Below, in pieces: positions 54,112-64,000 of a DNA stretch of 64,000 bases (its first letter is position 1; each line of letters starts with the position of its first letter). Location of the stretch: the NCBI GenBank assembly GCA_028751875.1, contig CM054159.1:14728960-14792959 (forward strand), written 5' to 3'. A program made the translations under genes and the position numbers. The DNA is from Rapana venosa (Eukaryota > Mollusca > Gastropoda > Neogastropoda > Muricidae). A model generated the notes under the pieces. The model was not told the DNA's origin and ran no database searches. It was given only the letters and a program-made list of their open reading frames with translations.

Positions 54112-54305
54112 ATCGTGAGAGAGAGAAAGAGAGACTGAGAGAGACAGAGAGAGACAGAGAGAGACAGAGAGTGACTGAGAGAGACAGAGAGAGACAGAGA
54201 GTGACGGAGAGACTGAGAGAGACTGAGAGAGACAGAGTGAGACTGAGAGAGAGACAGAGAGAGACTGAGAGAGACTGAGAGAGACAGAGTGAGACTGAGA
54301 GAACT
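54112..54305. repeat. GAGACAGA/GAGACTGA array
   Basis: Alternating GAGAGACAGA and GAGTGACTGA units, 8-10 bp. They produce Arg/Glu and Leu/Ser frames that are spurious. Confidence 0.95.
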
Positions 54306-54650
54306 CTCTGAACTCTGAAATCTGAAATGATTTAATGTACATTGGCCTTGGACCACAATACATTTGTTGGGCTTGGGATGGAACAATGGGTTCATTCATG
54401 TCATTGGCAAAGCAAATGCACAAACAAGTAATGATTTGTGAAGGATTAAAGGAGGAGAACACAAACATATACATAACCAAATCATGCAAAAAGATTATGT
54501 CAGTAACAATTTATGACTGAATAAAGAAGAAAAACACCATTTATTCTATTTCTTGATTATAAACCTTAAATCAACCATAATCCAATCATAGAAAGAAGAT
54601 GCTGTCTAAGAAAAACCATTCATATGAGTATATCAAATCGTAGCAGTTTT
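54306..54650. other. Spacer, possible LINE 3' flank
   Basis: Unique AT-rich sequence shared with 61630-61974. It may be the 3' UTR of the minus-strand LINE that begins at 54651. No tail repeat is obvious. Confidence 0.45.
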
Positions 54651-55457
54651 TCAATAAAGCATTTGAGCCAACATTGTTTTCCTTTTGTTAATAGAATGAA
54701 AAATGTATCTAGACAAACTATGGTTGTACTCATCATTTCTTACTTTGAACATATCTGGCAATGGTACATTGATACATTTGCTTAAAAACTTTTCTCTTAA
54801 GTTTGAGTACATGTAACATTCCAATAGAAAGTGGGCTTCATTTTCAATTTTCGTTTTACAAAATGGACATAGTTTATCTCGGATATTATCACTATATCTA
54901 TACACATTATTGTTAAGAGGTAAAACATTAAATCTTACTTGTGTAATTGCTACACGAAAGCAGTAGACATCTATAGTGTTTAAATACTGCTCTTTTACAA
55001 AAATACTTTCAAACGATCTATACACACCATACCTCTCTTTATCTTGTACAGTCCCATCCCATTCTTGAATACACATATCCACTAATCTTTGTTTAAACAT
55101 ACCTAAGAAAACTTTTACATCCCCGACACTTTGCTGCATCCAAACAATGTTAAAACCTGTTTCACACAAAATTTCTCTTATTTTTGAAATCCAGCAATAT
55201 TTACCACTACTGTCTAGCTCTAACTGCATGTAGTAAGCTTGATATGGTATTCTACTTTGATCCATTTGCAATAGTTTGAACCAATACTTGATGGTGCGTG
55301 TACAGGAGTTTTACATAAAGTGGATATCTGCCTAAATCGCCATAAACCATCTTATTGGGTGCTCTTACAGGTACTCCTAAAAATCTTGCATGCCATCAAA
55401 TGAATTTTCTCAATATTTCTCTAGTCTGTTTGTTCCCCTTTCCGATGATTACAACAA
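54651..55457 (-). mobile_element. LINE ORF2 C-terminal segment (truncated at the duplication edge)
   Basis: A 206-codon open frame on minus (55271-54651) carries the zinc-knuckle pattern CPFCKTKIENEAHFLLEC followed by YSNLREKFL, near residues 137-164. A RYIFHSINKRKT segment follows close to the stop. This is the C terminus after the RT domain of the same family as 10975-16125. The N-terminal RT part is absent: homology to the longer copy (61960-64000) stops at 55457, where the duplicated block ends. The frame is the longest intact protein-like frame in the window. Confidence 0.88.
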
Positions 55458-55750
55458 ACAATTTTGTTTTAGGGGGAGGGTCCTTGCCATTTATTTCGGA
55501 GTTTTCCCTTTGCAGGTAGCCAATTTAAAGATAACTTAGGTTAAAACGAAGGGAACTTTCCTTTAACGCAAGGAAGATTTATGAAGTATTCTATTTAGTT
55601 ATAGTTTAGTAGATTGCTTATAGTTGAGTGAGTGCGGGTGTTAGTGTTGCGTGTGTGAGGTGTGTGTGTGTGGGAGTGTGTGCCTTTGTGTGTGAGTGTG
55701 GTGTGTGGTTTGTGCAGGTTGTATGTGTGTGGTGTTTGTTGTTGTTGTTG
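55458..55750. other. Unique spacer between tandem copies
   Basis: 55470-55560 weakly resembles the start of the duplicated unit (CCCTTTGCAGGTAGCC vs CCATTTGCAGGTAGAC), then TG-rich sequence from 55626. No gene seen. Confidence 0.45.
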
Positions 55751-55793
55751 TCTTCAATTTTAACGTCTGTTCACTCTAGTGATATTAGACGAT
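55751..55793 (+). repeat. Hairpin mini-motif preceding a TG array
   Basis: CTTCAATTTTAACGTCTGTT, CACTCTAGTGATATTAGACG and A, followed at once by TG. Same motif as 48970 and 63374. Confidence 0.7.
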
Positions 55794-55905
55794 ATGTGTG
55801 TGTGTGTGTTGTTGTGTGTGTGTGTGTGTGCGCGTGTATGTGTGTGTGTGTCAAGTGTGTGTTTGTGTGTGTGTGTGTGTGTGTGGTGTGTGGGTTGTTG
55901 TGGTG
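55794..55905. repeat. TG microsatellite
   Basis: TG with CGCG and TGTTGT variants. Confidence 0.95.
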
Positions 55906-56335
55906 CTTGCGCTATGGTGCGCGGTGTATGCATTGTTTCAGATACTTAGATATGAAAGGGTCCACAGAGTTTTCATTATTGATGTTATGTGGAGCGGCTC
56001 CTTTGCGCATTGTATTTCAGCAGAGTTCCTCTACCATTTGCAGGTTAGACTAATGTAGAGTATCAACGTTAGGGTCTAAGCGATGTTACGCTGTACCTTT
56101 CTCTCTTCTTTCTCTTTCAATGGCAAGGAACATTGTGGTTCTCTAATGATCCCTCATGTGTGTATGGCCTCTGTTGTTCCCCCTGCTGATCACGCATGAG
56201 ATTTCAGGGTTGTCTAGGGTTCTAGACTGTGCCAGGATTGTAAAATAGTGTCCCCCTAAGTGAGTGATGAGTGACGTGAGTGAGTAGGGAGTGACAGTAG
56301 TCGAGTGAGTGTTTTATTGTTATTGTTGTTGTTGA

Positions 56336-56377
56336 CTTCAATTTTCTTCTGTTCACTTCTAGTGAATGACCGAGCGT
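56336..56377 (+). repeat. Hairpin mini-motif, damaged copy
   Basis: Counterpart of 48970-49016. The GATATTAGACGAG part reads AATGACCGAG here. Confidence 0.5.
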
Positions 56378-56570
56378 GGTGTGTGTGTGTGTGTATTTGT
56401 GTGTGTGTGTATGCTGATTGCGCGCCGCGGCTGTTGTGTGTGTGTGTGTGTGTGGTGTTTGTGTGTGTGTTAATCGATGTGTGTGGTTCGTTTGTAGTGT
56501 GTTAGTGCATTCTCGTGTGTTGTGTGTTATTGTGTGTGGTTTGGGTGGTGGGTGTGGTGTTGTATGTGTT
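56378..56570. repeat. TG microsatellite, disrupted copy
   Basis: Counterpart of 49017-49190, but much more interrupted. Confidence 0.85.
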
Positions 56571-56677
56571 TAGATAGGCAGACAGATAACTTAAAGAGAC
56601 ACAAACAGGAATTGTAGCGGGAATGATGAGAGGGAGACAGTTATAGACACACAGACCGCCATACACACACACCACTT

Positions 56678-56687
56678 TATATTATAT

Positions 56688-56722
<35 letters not shown>

Positions 56723-56762
56723 TTTTATATCTATATTTATATATATATATATAATATAATTG
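56678..56762. repeat. AT microsatellite
   Basis: Counterpart of 49299-49385, with TTTATAT interruptions. Confidence 0.95.
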
Positions 56763-57049
56763 TCTAATATACACGATTGCGAACAGACGTTGATTAAAGA
56801 AGATCACACTCACACACAGACATAACACAGCCAGGATATCTCTTTTTCCTACAAAGTCATCATGCCTAAAAATGTAACCCCTCCCCCTTCCAACCGTACC
56901 TTCCACGGATACTACATGACTACACCGCACACACGTACCCACCCACTCCATATCATCCATCATTCAAAACCGTGGTCATCACTCACCCTGACAATGACAC
57001 TGCTGTCTGTATACTGAACTAGATCCCGTTGACCACATGCAAGCACTGC

Positions 57050-57300
57050 GGACTTTTAGGGACTGGGATCCACAGTGACTGATAGATGGACTTATAAACG
57101 AGAGCCCCCGTATTCGAACGCACGCAGAACATCTTCGCGGCACCCGTTCAATCCTGTTCCGCTTTTCGGAGGTGGCCATCGCGTGCCGGTGGAACGGATG
57201 CAAAATTGATAAAAACCGCTACACCAGGTCTGGTTGTTTAAAAAAAAAAGCACATGAGTGCTTATTCCATATCCTCGATATAAAGAATGAATAAATAAAT
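57050..57300 (+). mobile_element. SINE B, head missing, right copy
   Basis: Counterpart of 49705-49960, with several single-base losses. Confidence 0.87.
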
Positions 57301-57514
57301 ACTTATACAGAATAGATTTTGGGGTTGGGGGGGGGGGGGGGGGTGACTCGGTTCACATAATCCTTTCAAAATAGATATTTTGGGGGGTGGGGGGTGGGAG
57401 GGGGGTGGGATCCACGTGATTGAGGATTCTTACAACGTGGACCTTTGTTTCTGTCTTTGCTGTGGCGCTCACCAGATTACCCCCTGGGGATCACCGGGAA
57501 CTACCCCCCCCCCC

Positions 57515-57747
57515 CCCTTCTTTCTTTCTTCTCTCTCTTCCATCTCTCTCTCTCTATCTCTTTCTCCTTTCTCTCTCTTCCATCCTCTTCTCTCTCTCTC
57601 TTTCTCTCTCTCTTCCATCTCTCTTCTCTCTCTTTCTCTTTCTCCCTCTATCCCTCCCTCCCTCTCCTCTCTCTTTCTCTCTTTTTCTTTCTTTCTCTCT
57701 CTTTTCTTCTTTCTTCTTTTCTTTCTTTCTTTCTTTCTCTCTCTCTC

Positions 57748-57811
<64 letters not shown>

Positions 57812-57890
57812 TCTCTCTTCCTCTCTCTCTCCCTCTCTCTCACCCCCTTTATGTCTCTCTCCACCCCCTCTCTCTCACTCTCTCTTCCAT
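57515..57890. repeat. CT/TTTC array, right copy
   Basis: Counterpart of 50180-50570. Confidence 0.93.
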
Positions 57891-58151
57891 CTGAGAATTA
57901 CTGTGACACCTAAAGTGCTCACTGACTGAGAAGCGTGCGTGTCTTCCCTCATAGGCAGCCATACTCTGACTTGAGGGCATCTTTGTTTTGGTCTCTCCTT
58001 TAAAGAGAAGAAAACTGATTGTTATGGTAAGACCTGGTCATGACTGATAACAACCGCATCATGACAAGCATGATAACGTTTTGATGTAAGTCCTAGCACT
58101 TGATTCACAGCAATAAGTGGCACAGATTTTGGTCTGGATCAAAATAATTTT

Positions 58152-58410
58152 TAAGGACGATGGCAGGATGGTCAAGATGTTTGCCTCACCAGCAATGAAG
58201 CCGTGAGGTTCTGGGTTCGATTCCCTACCTCGCCCTTTCTTCCAAGTTTGACAAAAAATTCGAAGTAAGAGTCAAAGTCCTTCAGTTGAGACTATAAACC
58301 AAGGTCCTGTGTGAAAACACATGCAGAGCGTCTTGCGCACACGTTAAAAACCCGTCCTCCTTTTAGAAGAATTGGCCATTGTATGTTGGTAGAAACGGTG
58401 ACGAGACCCT
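58152..58410 (+). mobile_element. SINE B subfamily with alternate head, right copy
   Basis: Counterpart of 50831-51085, with the same perfect B-box GGGTTCGATTCCC. Confidence 0.8.
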
Positions 58411-59017
58411 CGCATGCACAACGATGTCGTGTTTCACCAGCGATCTATGAAGTTGGAATTTGGCTGCCTATATCAGTAAATGGCAGGGAGAATAAAACCC
58501 AATCGCAAACGCGAAAATCTCACCATTGGTAAATCTCAGAACTCTCGCCAAAAGGAACGTAAAAAAGACCTAAGTTTCTACATCTGGAAAAAAAATTGGC
58601 AAACTTGACAGTTTTCTGTGTGCAGTATGCTCAGTGTACTACCACCTTCACCCCCCAAAAAAAAACAACAACAAACAAACAACAACACCACACAAAAAAC
58701 AACTAAAACAACAAAAACAAACAAACAAAAAACGGTCGCATACGCAAAAAATCTCACCATTAGTAAACCTCAGAACTCTGACCAAAGGAATGAAACAAAA
58801 CAAACAAAACAAAACAAGAAAGACCCAAACTTTTACAGCCTGAAAAAATAGGCAATACTGACACTGTTTTCTGAGTGTAGAAAATCTCAGTATACTTTGA
58901 AAAACGCTAAAACACACACACAAAAACGGTCACACACGCAAAAATCTCACCATTGGTGAATCTCAGATCTCTAACCAGTAAGCGAAAAAACAAAAAACAA
59001 CAAAAATAGCCTTAAAG

Positions 59018-59598
59018 CATCATCATCATCATCATTCAGTCCCATGTCTCAAAGGACGTAGGGGTGACATGAGAGAAGACGCGACATAGATCTTTTTCCA
59101 TGCTTCACGATCTTGTGTGGCTAGTAGAAGGTGTTGCAGGGGTTGGGCGGTCCATTCTTTGATGTTGTCAACCCATTATTTTTTTTGGCGGCCTCTTCTT
59201 CTCTTGCCTTCAACTGTTCCCTGCAGGATGGTTTTTGCTAGGGTGTTGTGTCTTGTGGTGTGACCAAACCACATCAGTTTTCTCCTCTTTATGGTGGAGA
59301 GCAGAGGTTCTTGGGGGCCCACATGCTTTTTGATTTTTTCTTTCACATAGTTGTTGGTCTTGTGTTCTTTGTATGATATTTTGAGGAGTCTTCTGTGGCA
59401 CTTGTTCTCGAATGCTTGGATTCTCCTCTCTAGCTCTGCTGACAAAGTCCATGGTTCACAGCCATATAGGTGGATAGATATCACGAGGGATTTGGTAAAG
59501 GTGATATTTGGTGCAGAAGCTGATGTTGTTGCTTCTGATGATCCTCTCGAGTCTGGCTAGAGCAGATGTTTCTGTTGCAATGCGAGCTTTCACTTCAT
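59018..59598 (-). mobile_element. 5'-truncated LINE with ATG tail, right copy
   Basis: Same element as 51689-52263, with the same flanking TAAAGCATC duplication. The frame is interrupted near 59176 (poly-T change) and near 59490, giving a shorter open frame than in the left copy. Confidence 0.9.
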
Positions 59599-60117
59599 AA
59601 AGCATCTACAACTAAAAAGTTAGCGAAATTGACCCTGTTTTATATGTACACGAAAACCAGTATACTGCACACACAAAGGGTCAACAACGCACAAATCTTA
59701 CGCTCGAAGCTCTAACCTAAGGAACGGAAAAAAAGCAACAAAACAAAAAGACCCAAGTTTCTTTAGCCTGAGAAAAAATTGCCCAAATTGACCCTGCTTT
59801 CTGTGTGCAGTAAAACTCACTATACTAAAAAAAACACACCCACACCCAACAACAAAACTGGTCGCATACGCGAAAATCTCACCATTGGTGAATCTCAGAG
59901 CTCCAACTAAAGCAATGAAAAACAAAACCAAACAAAACAAGAAAGACTCGAGCTTTTACAGCCTGAAAAAATAGCAAAATTGACACTGTTTTCTGAGAGT
60001 AGAAATAGCTCAGTATACTAAGAACAAAAAAAAACAAAACAAATTAATGGTGGCATACACAAAAATGTCACCATTGGTGAACTTCAGAGCTCTAACCTAA
60101 GGATTTTAATTCTTTAT

Positions 60118-60455
60118 TAAATATTCTTTTATATCGAGGATAATGGAATAAGCACTTGTATACTTTTTTACATCCATTCCCCCGTGTGTGTGCGGTTTTG
60201 TAAATTTTGTCATCTGCTCCCACCGGCACACAATGGCCTACTATTACAAAAAGCGGAACAGGATTTAACGTGTGCGCAAGACGTTCTGGGTGCGTTCGCA
60301 CACGGGGAGCCTCGATTTATAGTTTCATCCGAAGGACTTTTGGGAAGAGTGGAGTCTGCAATGATGTTAACTCCAGGGGGAAAATATCCCCCCTTGAACG
60401 GAAATCGAACCCGGGTCGTCAGATTGCGAGCGCAATGTTCTGACCACTAGGCTGT
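60118..60455 (-). mobile_element. SINE B, full length, right copy (cleanest SINE B)
   Basis: About 338 bp. On minus: GGACGGGACAGCCTAGTGGT, then CAGAACATTGCGCTCGCAAT, CTGACGACCCGGGTTCGATT (B-box intact), CTCTTCCCAAAAGTCC, CATGTGCG-type core and 3' end TATTCCATTATCCTCGATAT. It has fewer extra bases than 52780-53130 and best defines the family. Confidence 0.93.
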
Positions 60456-60829
60456 CCCGTCCTCCACCCCACCCCCACCCCCACCCCACCCCACCGGGAA
60501 CGGAAAAAAAAAAAGCAACAAAACAAAAAAAATCCAAACTTCTTTAGCCTGAAACAACAAAAAAAAGCCCCAAATTGAGCCTGGTTTCTAGGTGCAGGAA
60601 AGCTCAGTATAATTATGAGCTAGCATGGCTGTTGACAGAGAGAGGTGTGGGTATTGCAGGGCAGCACTCTTTCCTGACCCCCCAACCCATGTCTTCGTTT
60701 CTTTCTTTCGTCTTCTTCTTCTCTTTCTGCAGGTTTCTGTTTGGTTTACAGCCCAGGTGTGCTTTCACTGACAAGTTTGCTGGGGAGAAACGTTTGGGTA
60801 TTGGTGTTATGTAAGGGGGAAGGGTGTGT

Positions 60830-60928
60830 AAGAGAGAAGAGAGAGAGAGAGAGGAGAGGAGAGAGAGAGAGAGAGAGAGAGAGTGAGGAGAGAGGAGAGA
60901 GAGAGAGAGAGAGAGAGAGTGAGTGTGT

Positions 60929-60960
<32 letters not shown>

Positions 60961-61015
60961 AGGTGTGTGTGTGTGGCGTGTGTGTGTGCGTGGTGTGTGT
61001 GTGTGTGTGTAGTGT

Positions 61016-61074
<59 letters not shown>

Positions 61075-61156
61075 TGTGTATTGTGTGTGGCGTGTGTGTG
61101 TGCGTGGTGTGTGTGTGTGTGTGTGGTGTACGTGGTGTGTGTGGTGTGTGTATGTG

Positions 61157-61188
<32 letters not shown>

Positions 61189-61231
61189 GTGTGTCGTGGT
61201 GTGTGTGTGCGTGCTGTGTGTGTGTGCGTGC

Positions 61232-61267
<36 letters not shown>

Positions 61268-61295
61268 CGCGCGTCGTGTGTGTGTTTTATTTTTG
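60830..61295. repeat. GA then TG microsatellite, right copy
   Basis: Counterpart of 53512-53960, with array-length differences. Confidence 0.97.
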
Positions 61296-61304
61296 ATTTC
61301 TTTT

Positions 61305-61420
61305 ATTTTATTCTATTCTTTTATTTTCGAGGATAATGAAATAAGCATTATGTGTTTTTTCTACATCTAGTCCCGTGTGTATGCGGTTTTTGTAAATGTT
61401 GTCATCTGCTCCCATTGTGT
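61305..61420 (-). mobile_element. SINE B 3' third, right copy
   Basis: Counterpart of 53975-54090. Confidence 0.9.
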
Positions 61421-61435
61421 GTGTCTGTGTGTGCG

Positions 61436-61625
61436 ATCGTGAGAGAGAGAAAGAGAGACTGAGAGAGACAGAGAGAGACAGAGAGAGACAGAGAGTGACT
61501 GAGAGAGACAGAGAGAGACAGAGAGTGACGGAGAGACGAGAGAGACTGAGAGGAGACAGAGTGAGACTGAGAGAGAGACAGAGAGAGACTGAGAGAGACT
61601 GAGAGAGACAGAGTGAGACTGAGAG
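61436..61625. repeat. GAGACAGA array, right copy
   Basis: Counterpart of 54112-54305. Confidence 0.95.
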
Positions 61626-61959
61626 AACTCTCTGAACTCTGAAATCTGAAATGATTTAATGTACATTGGCCTTGGACCACAATACATTTGTTGGGCTTGG
61701 GATGGAACAATGGGTTCATTCATGTCATTGGCAAAGCAAATGCACAAACAAGTAATGATTTGTGAAGGATTAAAGGAGGAGAACACAAACATATACATAA
61801 CCAAATCATGCAAAAAGATTATGTCAGTAACAATTTATGACTGAATAAAGAAGGAAAAACACCATTTATTCTATTTCTTGATTATAAACCTTAAATCAAC
61901 CATAATCCAATATAGAAGAAGATGCTGTCTAAGAAAAACCAGTTCATATGAGTATATCA

Positions 61960-64000
61960 AATCGTAGCAGTTTTTCAATTAAAGCATTTGAGCCAACATT
62001 GTTTTCCTTTTGTAATAGAATGAAAAATGTATCTAGACAAACTATGGTTGTACTCATCATTTCTTACTTTGAACTATCTGGCAATGTACATTGTACATTT
62101 GCTTAAAAACTTTTCTCTTAAGTTTGAGTACATGTAACATTCCAATGAAAGTGGCTTCATTTCAATTTTCGTTTTACAAAATGGACATAGTTTATCTCGG
62201 ATATTATCACTTATCTTACCACATTATTGTTAAGAGGTAAAACATTAAATCTTACTTGTGTAATTGCTACACGAAAGCAGTGACATCTATAGTGTTTAAA
62301 TATGCTTTTTACAAAATACTTTCAACGATCTATACACACCATACCTCTCTTTATCTTGTACAGTCCCATCCATTCTGAATACACATATCCACTATCTTGT
62401 TTAAACATACCTAAGAAAACTTTTACATCCCGACACTTTGCTGCATCCAAACAATGTTTAAAACTGTTTCACACAAAATTTCTTTATTTTGAAATCCAGC
62501 AATATTTACCACTACTGTCTAGCTCTAACTGCATGTAGTAAGCTTGATTGGTATTCTACTTTGATCCATTTGCAATAGTTTGAACAATACTTGATGGTGC
62601 GTGTACAGGAGTTTACATAAAGTGGATATCTGCCTAATCGCATAAAACCATCTTATTGGGGTGCTCTTACAGGTACTCCTAAAAATCTTTTGCATGCCAT
62701 CAAATGAATTTTCTCAATATGCTCTAGTCTGTTTGTTCCCCATATTTCGATGATTACAACAATATTGGCTGAATCTTAGTGTCGAAAATCTTGAAAAAAG
62801 TAACTAACGTTGATTCTTTATACCTATGAAAAGCTTTGTCAACTGAACATGCTTCTTTCCTTTAGTGACTAAATGTTCTGTACCAACTTACAGCTCATCT
62901 TGGTGAAAAACTAAAACCTTAGATAGCAATACTGATCACAATTCTATTCGATACCATTGTAATACCATTGTTCCTGTTTTAAGAAATCCCCTCTCCTAAA
63001 TACATACTTTAGTTTTATTGATATTAGCCTTTAACTGAGTCTTACAGCAGTTCTTTCAAAATGTTTAATGATGTTGCCAACCTCGCCGGGTTGTTGAAAA
63101 TAGGGCAATATCTGAAAAATCTAGAATGAAAATTATCCATAAGATTAGTAATAGCTGTCTCATGTTTGCCTTTTTCGTTCATAATCATTTGCTAGCTGGT
63201 TAATGATATTGAACGACATGTAGGACTTAAACACAACCTTGTCTGATTCCTAATGGACATTCAAAAAACTCTGATAACTGGCTATCTATTCGTATATATG
63301 AAAGTAATGACTTATACATAGCTGATAATGAAACAAAGAATTTTCCTTTTACCCCCTGGCTTTTGAGAGAGAGATCTTCAGTTTAACGTCTATTCACATT
63401 TAGTGATTTGATACAGTTCAAAAGTTTCTCATGTCTAACCGAGTCAAAGGCTTTTTTGAAGTCCACAAAAGCAACATACAGTTTTTTGCCTTTCTTGGAC
63501 ATGCACTTTTGGACAATTGAATATAGATTAAAGATCTGATCTACTGTAGAATACCCTTTTCTAAATCCTGCTTGGTTTTCACAGATCATGAGATTACTTT
63601 CTAGCCATGAATATAATCTAGTGTTTAATATAGAAGTATAGATTTAGTACAGATGCTCATAATGAGACACTCTATAGTTCTCACAAGCTCGGATCCCTTT
63701 TTTATATATTGGAATAACAATGGCTTTGGACCAAGCAGTGGATATATACACCTTTATGAAGATAGCATTACAAAGTTAAATATAAACTGTCTGACTCATG
63801 CTTCCAATTTTTAGCATTTTCTGCAGTTGATTCCATCATTCCACGTGCCTTGCCAGACGCAGTTTATAACTGCTGCATTTATTTCTTCTTTTGTTTCTCC
63901 ATTTAATTCATGGTCATTTTCTTCTAAACATATTTACTTCTGTGTGTATGCAGTTATTAGATACAGCTATGTTTGAAAAACCTCCTTGAAAAGTCAACCC
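61960..64000 (-). mobile_element. LINE ORF2, RT to C terminus, running off the window
   Basis: Reading leftward from 64000 on minus: WSKAIVIPIYKKG and ENYR (about 63735-63680), ENQAGFRKGYSTVDQIFNLY (63580-63525), YVAFVDFKKAFDSV (63475-63435; motif A with the catalytic Asp present), GIRQGCV then SPT (about 63255-63215; motif B), an N-K-T-K segment near 63010, then the zinc-knuckle region matching 54651-55271 but broken by deletions. A hairpin mini-motif interrupts the frame at 63374-63412. Same family as 10975-16125. The endonuclease and ORF1 would lie beyond the right edge. Confidence 0.85.
63374..63412 (+). repeat. Hairpin mini-motif inserted in the LINE RT frame
   Basis: GAGAGATCTTCAGTTTAACG, TCTATTCACATTTAGTGAT. 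It falls between the CIK and GVKGKF segments of the RT frame, where the related LINE at 14630 has no such sequence. About 45 bp appear to be inserted, with a stop codon inside. Confidence 0.65.

Larger units (their letters stand above)
48611..55457. repeat. Left copy of a ~6.8-kb tandem duplication
   Basis: Recurs at 55986-62762 (offset 7375 at the left edge, 7305 at the right). It contains SINE B copies, CT and GA arrays, a ~185-bp satellite, a LINE insertion and part of a second LINE. This copy is the cleaner version at both ends. Confidence 0.95.
58495..60640 (+). repeat. ~185-bp satellite array with nested insertions, right copy
   Basis: Units start at 58517, 58751, 58944, 59695, 59876 and 60065. 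The same LINE and SINE insertions are present at the same unit positions as in the left copy. Confidence 0.88.
55986..62762. repeat. Right copy of the ~6.8-kb tandem duplication
   Basis: Matches 48611-55457 throughout. 55986-57400 and 61980-62762 carry many one- and two-base deletions relative to the left copy, while 57900-61950 is nearly identical with only homopolymer or dinucleotide length changes. Confidence 0.95.

Overview
This window reads as nuclear DNA of an animal, most likely a marine mollusc and possibly a gastropod. It has no bacterial gene organisation. It consists of long TG/CA, GA/CT, AT, GAA and CAT microsatellites, minisatellites, four groups of tRNA- or 5S-headed SINEs, and decayed non-LTR retrotransposons (LINEs). 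The taxon is an inference from repeat style and from my recollection that the SINE C body (tRNA head, 'TTCGGATGAGACGATAAACC' core, Pol III-type boxes) is common in marine gastropods. No search was run. I found no host protein-coding gene I can name. Nearly all long open frames are translations of simple repeats.

Layout. 1-7545 is the left copy of a direct duplication whose right copy is 16385-23930. It holds a tRNA-headed SINE, a 1.2-kb TG array, a possible terminal exon, a CpG-rich island with CRE and NRF1-like words, a TG array with an embedded 27-bp unit, and a 22-bp minisatellite. Between the copies lie a decayed LINE fragment (7610-8990) and a nearly full-length decayed LINE (10975-16125) with ORF1, endonuclease, reverse transcriptase and zinc-knuckle remnants. 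23930-29500 is microsatellites plus a LINE 3' end with a GATA tail abutting a 5S-type SINE. 29700-42000 is very rich in homopolymers (long A, C, G and T runs). It looks like poorly polished sequence and carries a dense SINE cluster (37.2-41.8 kb) and several minisatellites. 42.1-47.5 kb holds two more tandem arrays, a Jockey-like RT fragment and a 40-bp-arm palindrome. A 5S/tRNA composite SINE with a perfect 10-bp target-site duplication sits at 47689-47988.

48611-55457 is duplicated in tandem at 55986-62762. Each copy contains a roughly 185-bp satellite array (six units) into which a 5'-truncated LINE (9-bp target-site duplication) and a tRNA-headed SINE have inserted. The last LINE (minus strand) is truncated in the left copy but runs off the right end of the window in the other.

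The elements do not form a pathway. The functional logic is retrotransposition: LINE enzymes supply the machinery that SINEs borrow, and the tails and target-site duplications record it. Both large duplications share one pattern, a near-identical core with indel-rich ends. This suggests assembly duplication or unpolished overhangs and should be settled before any biology is drawn from copy number.
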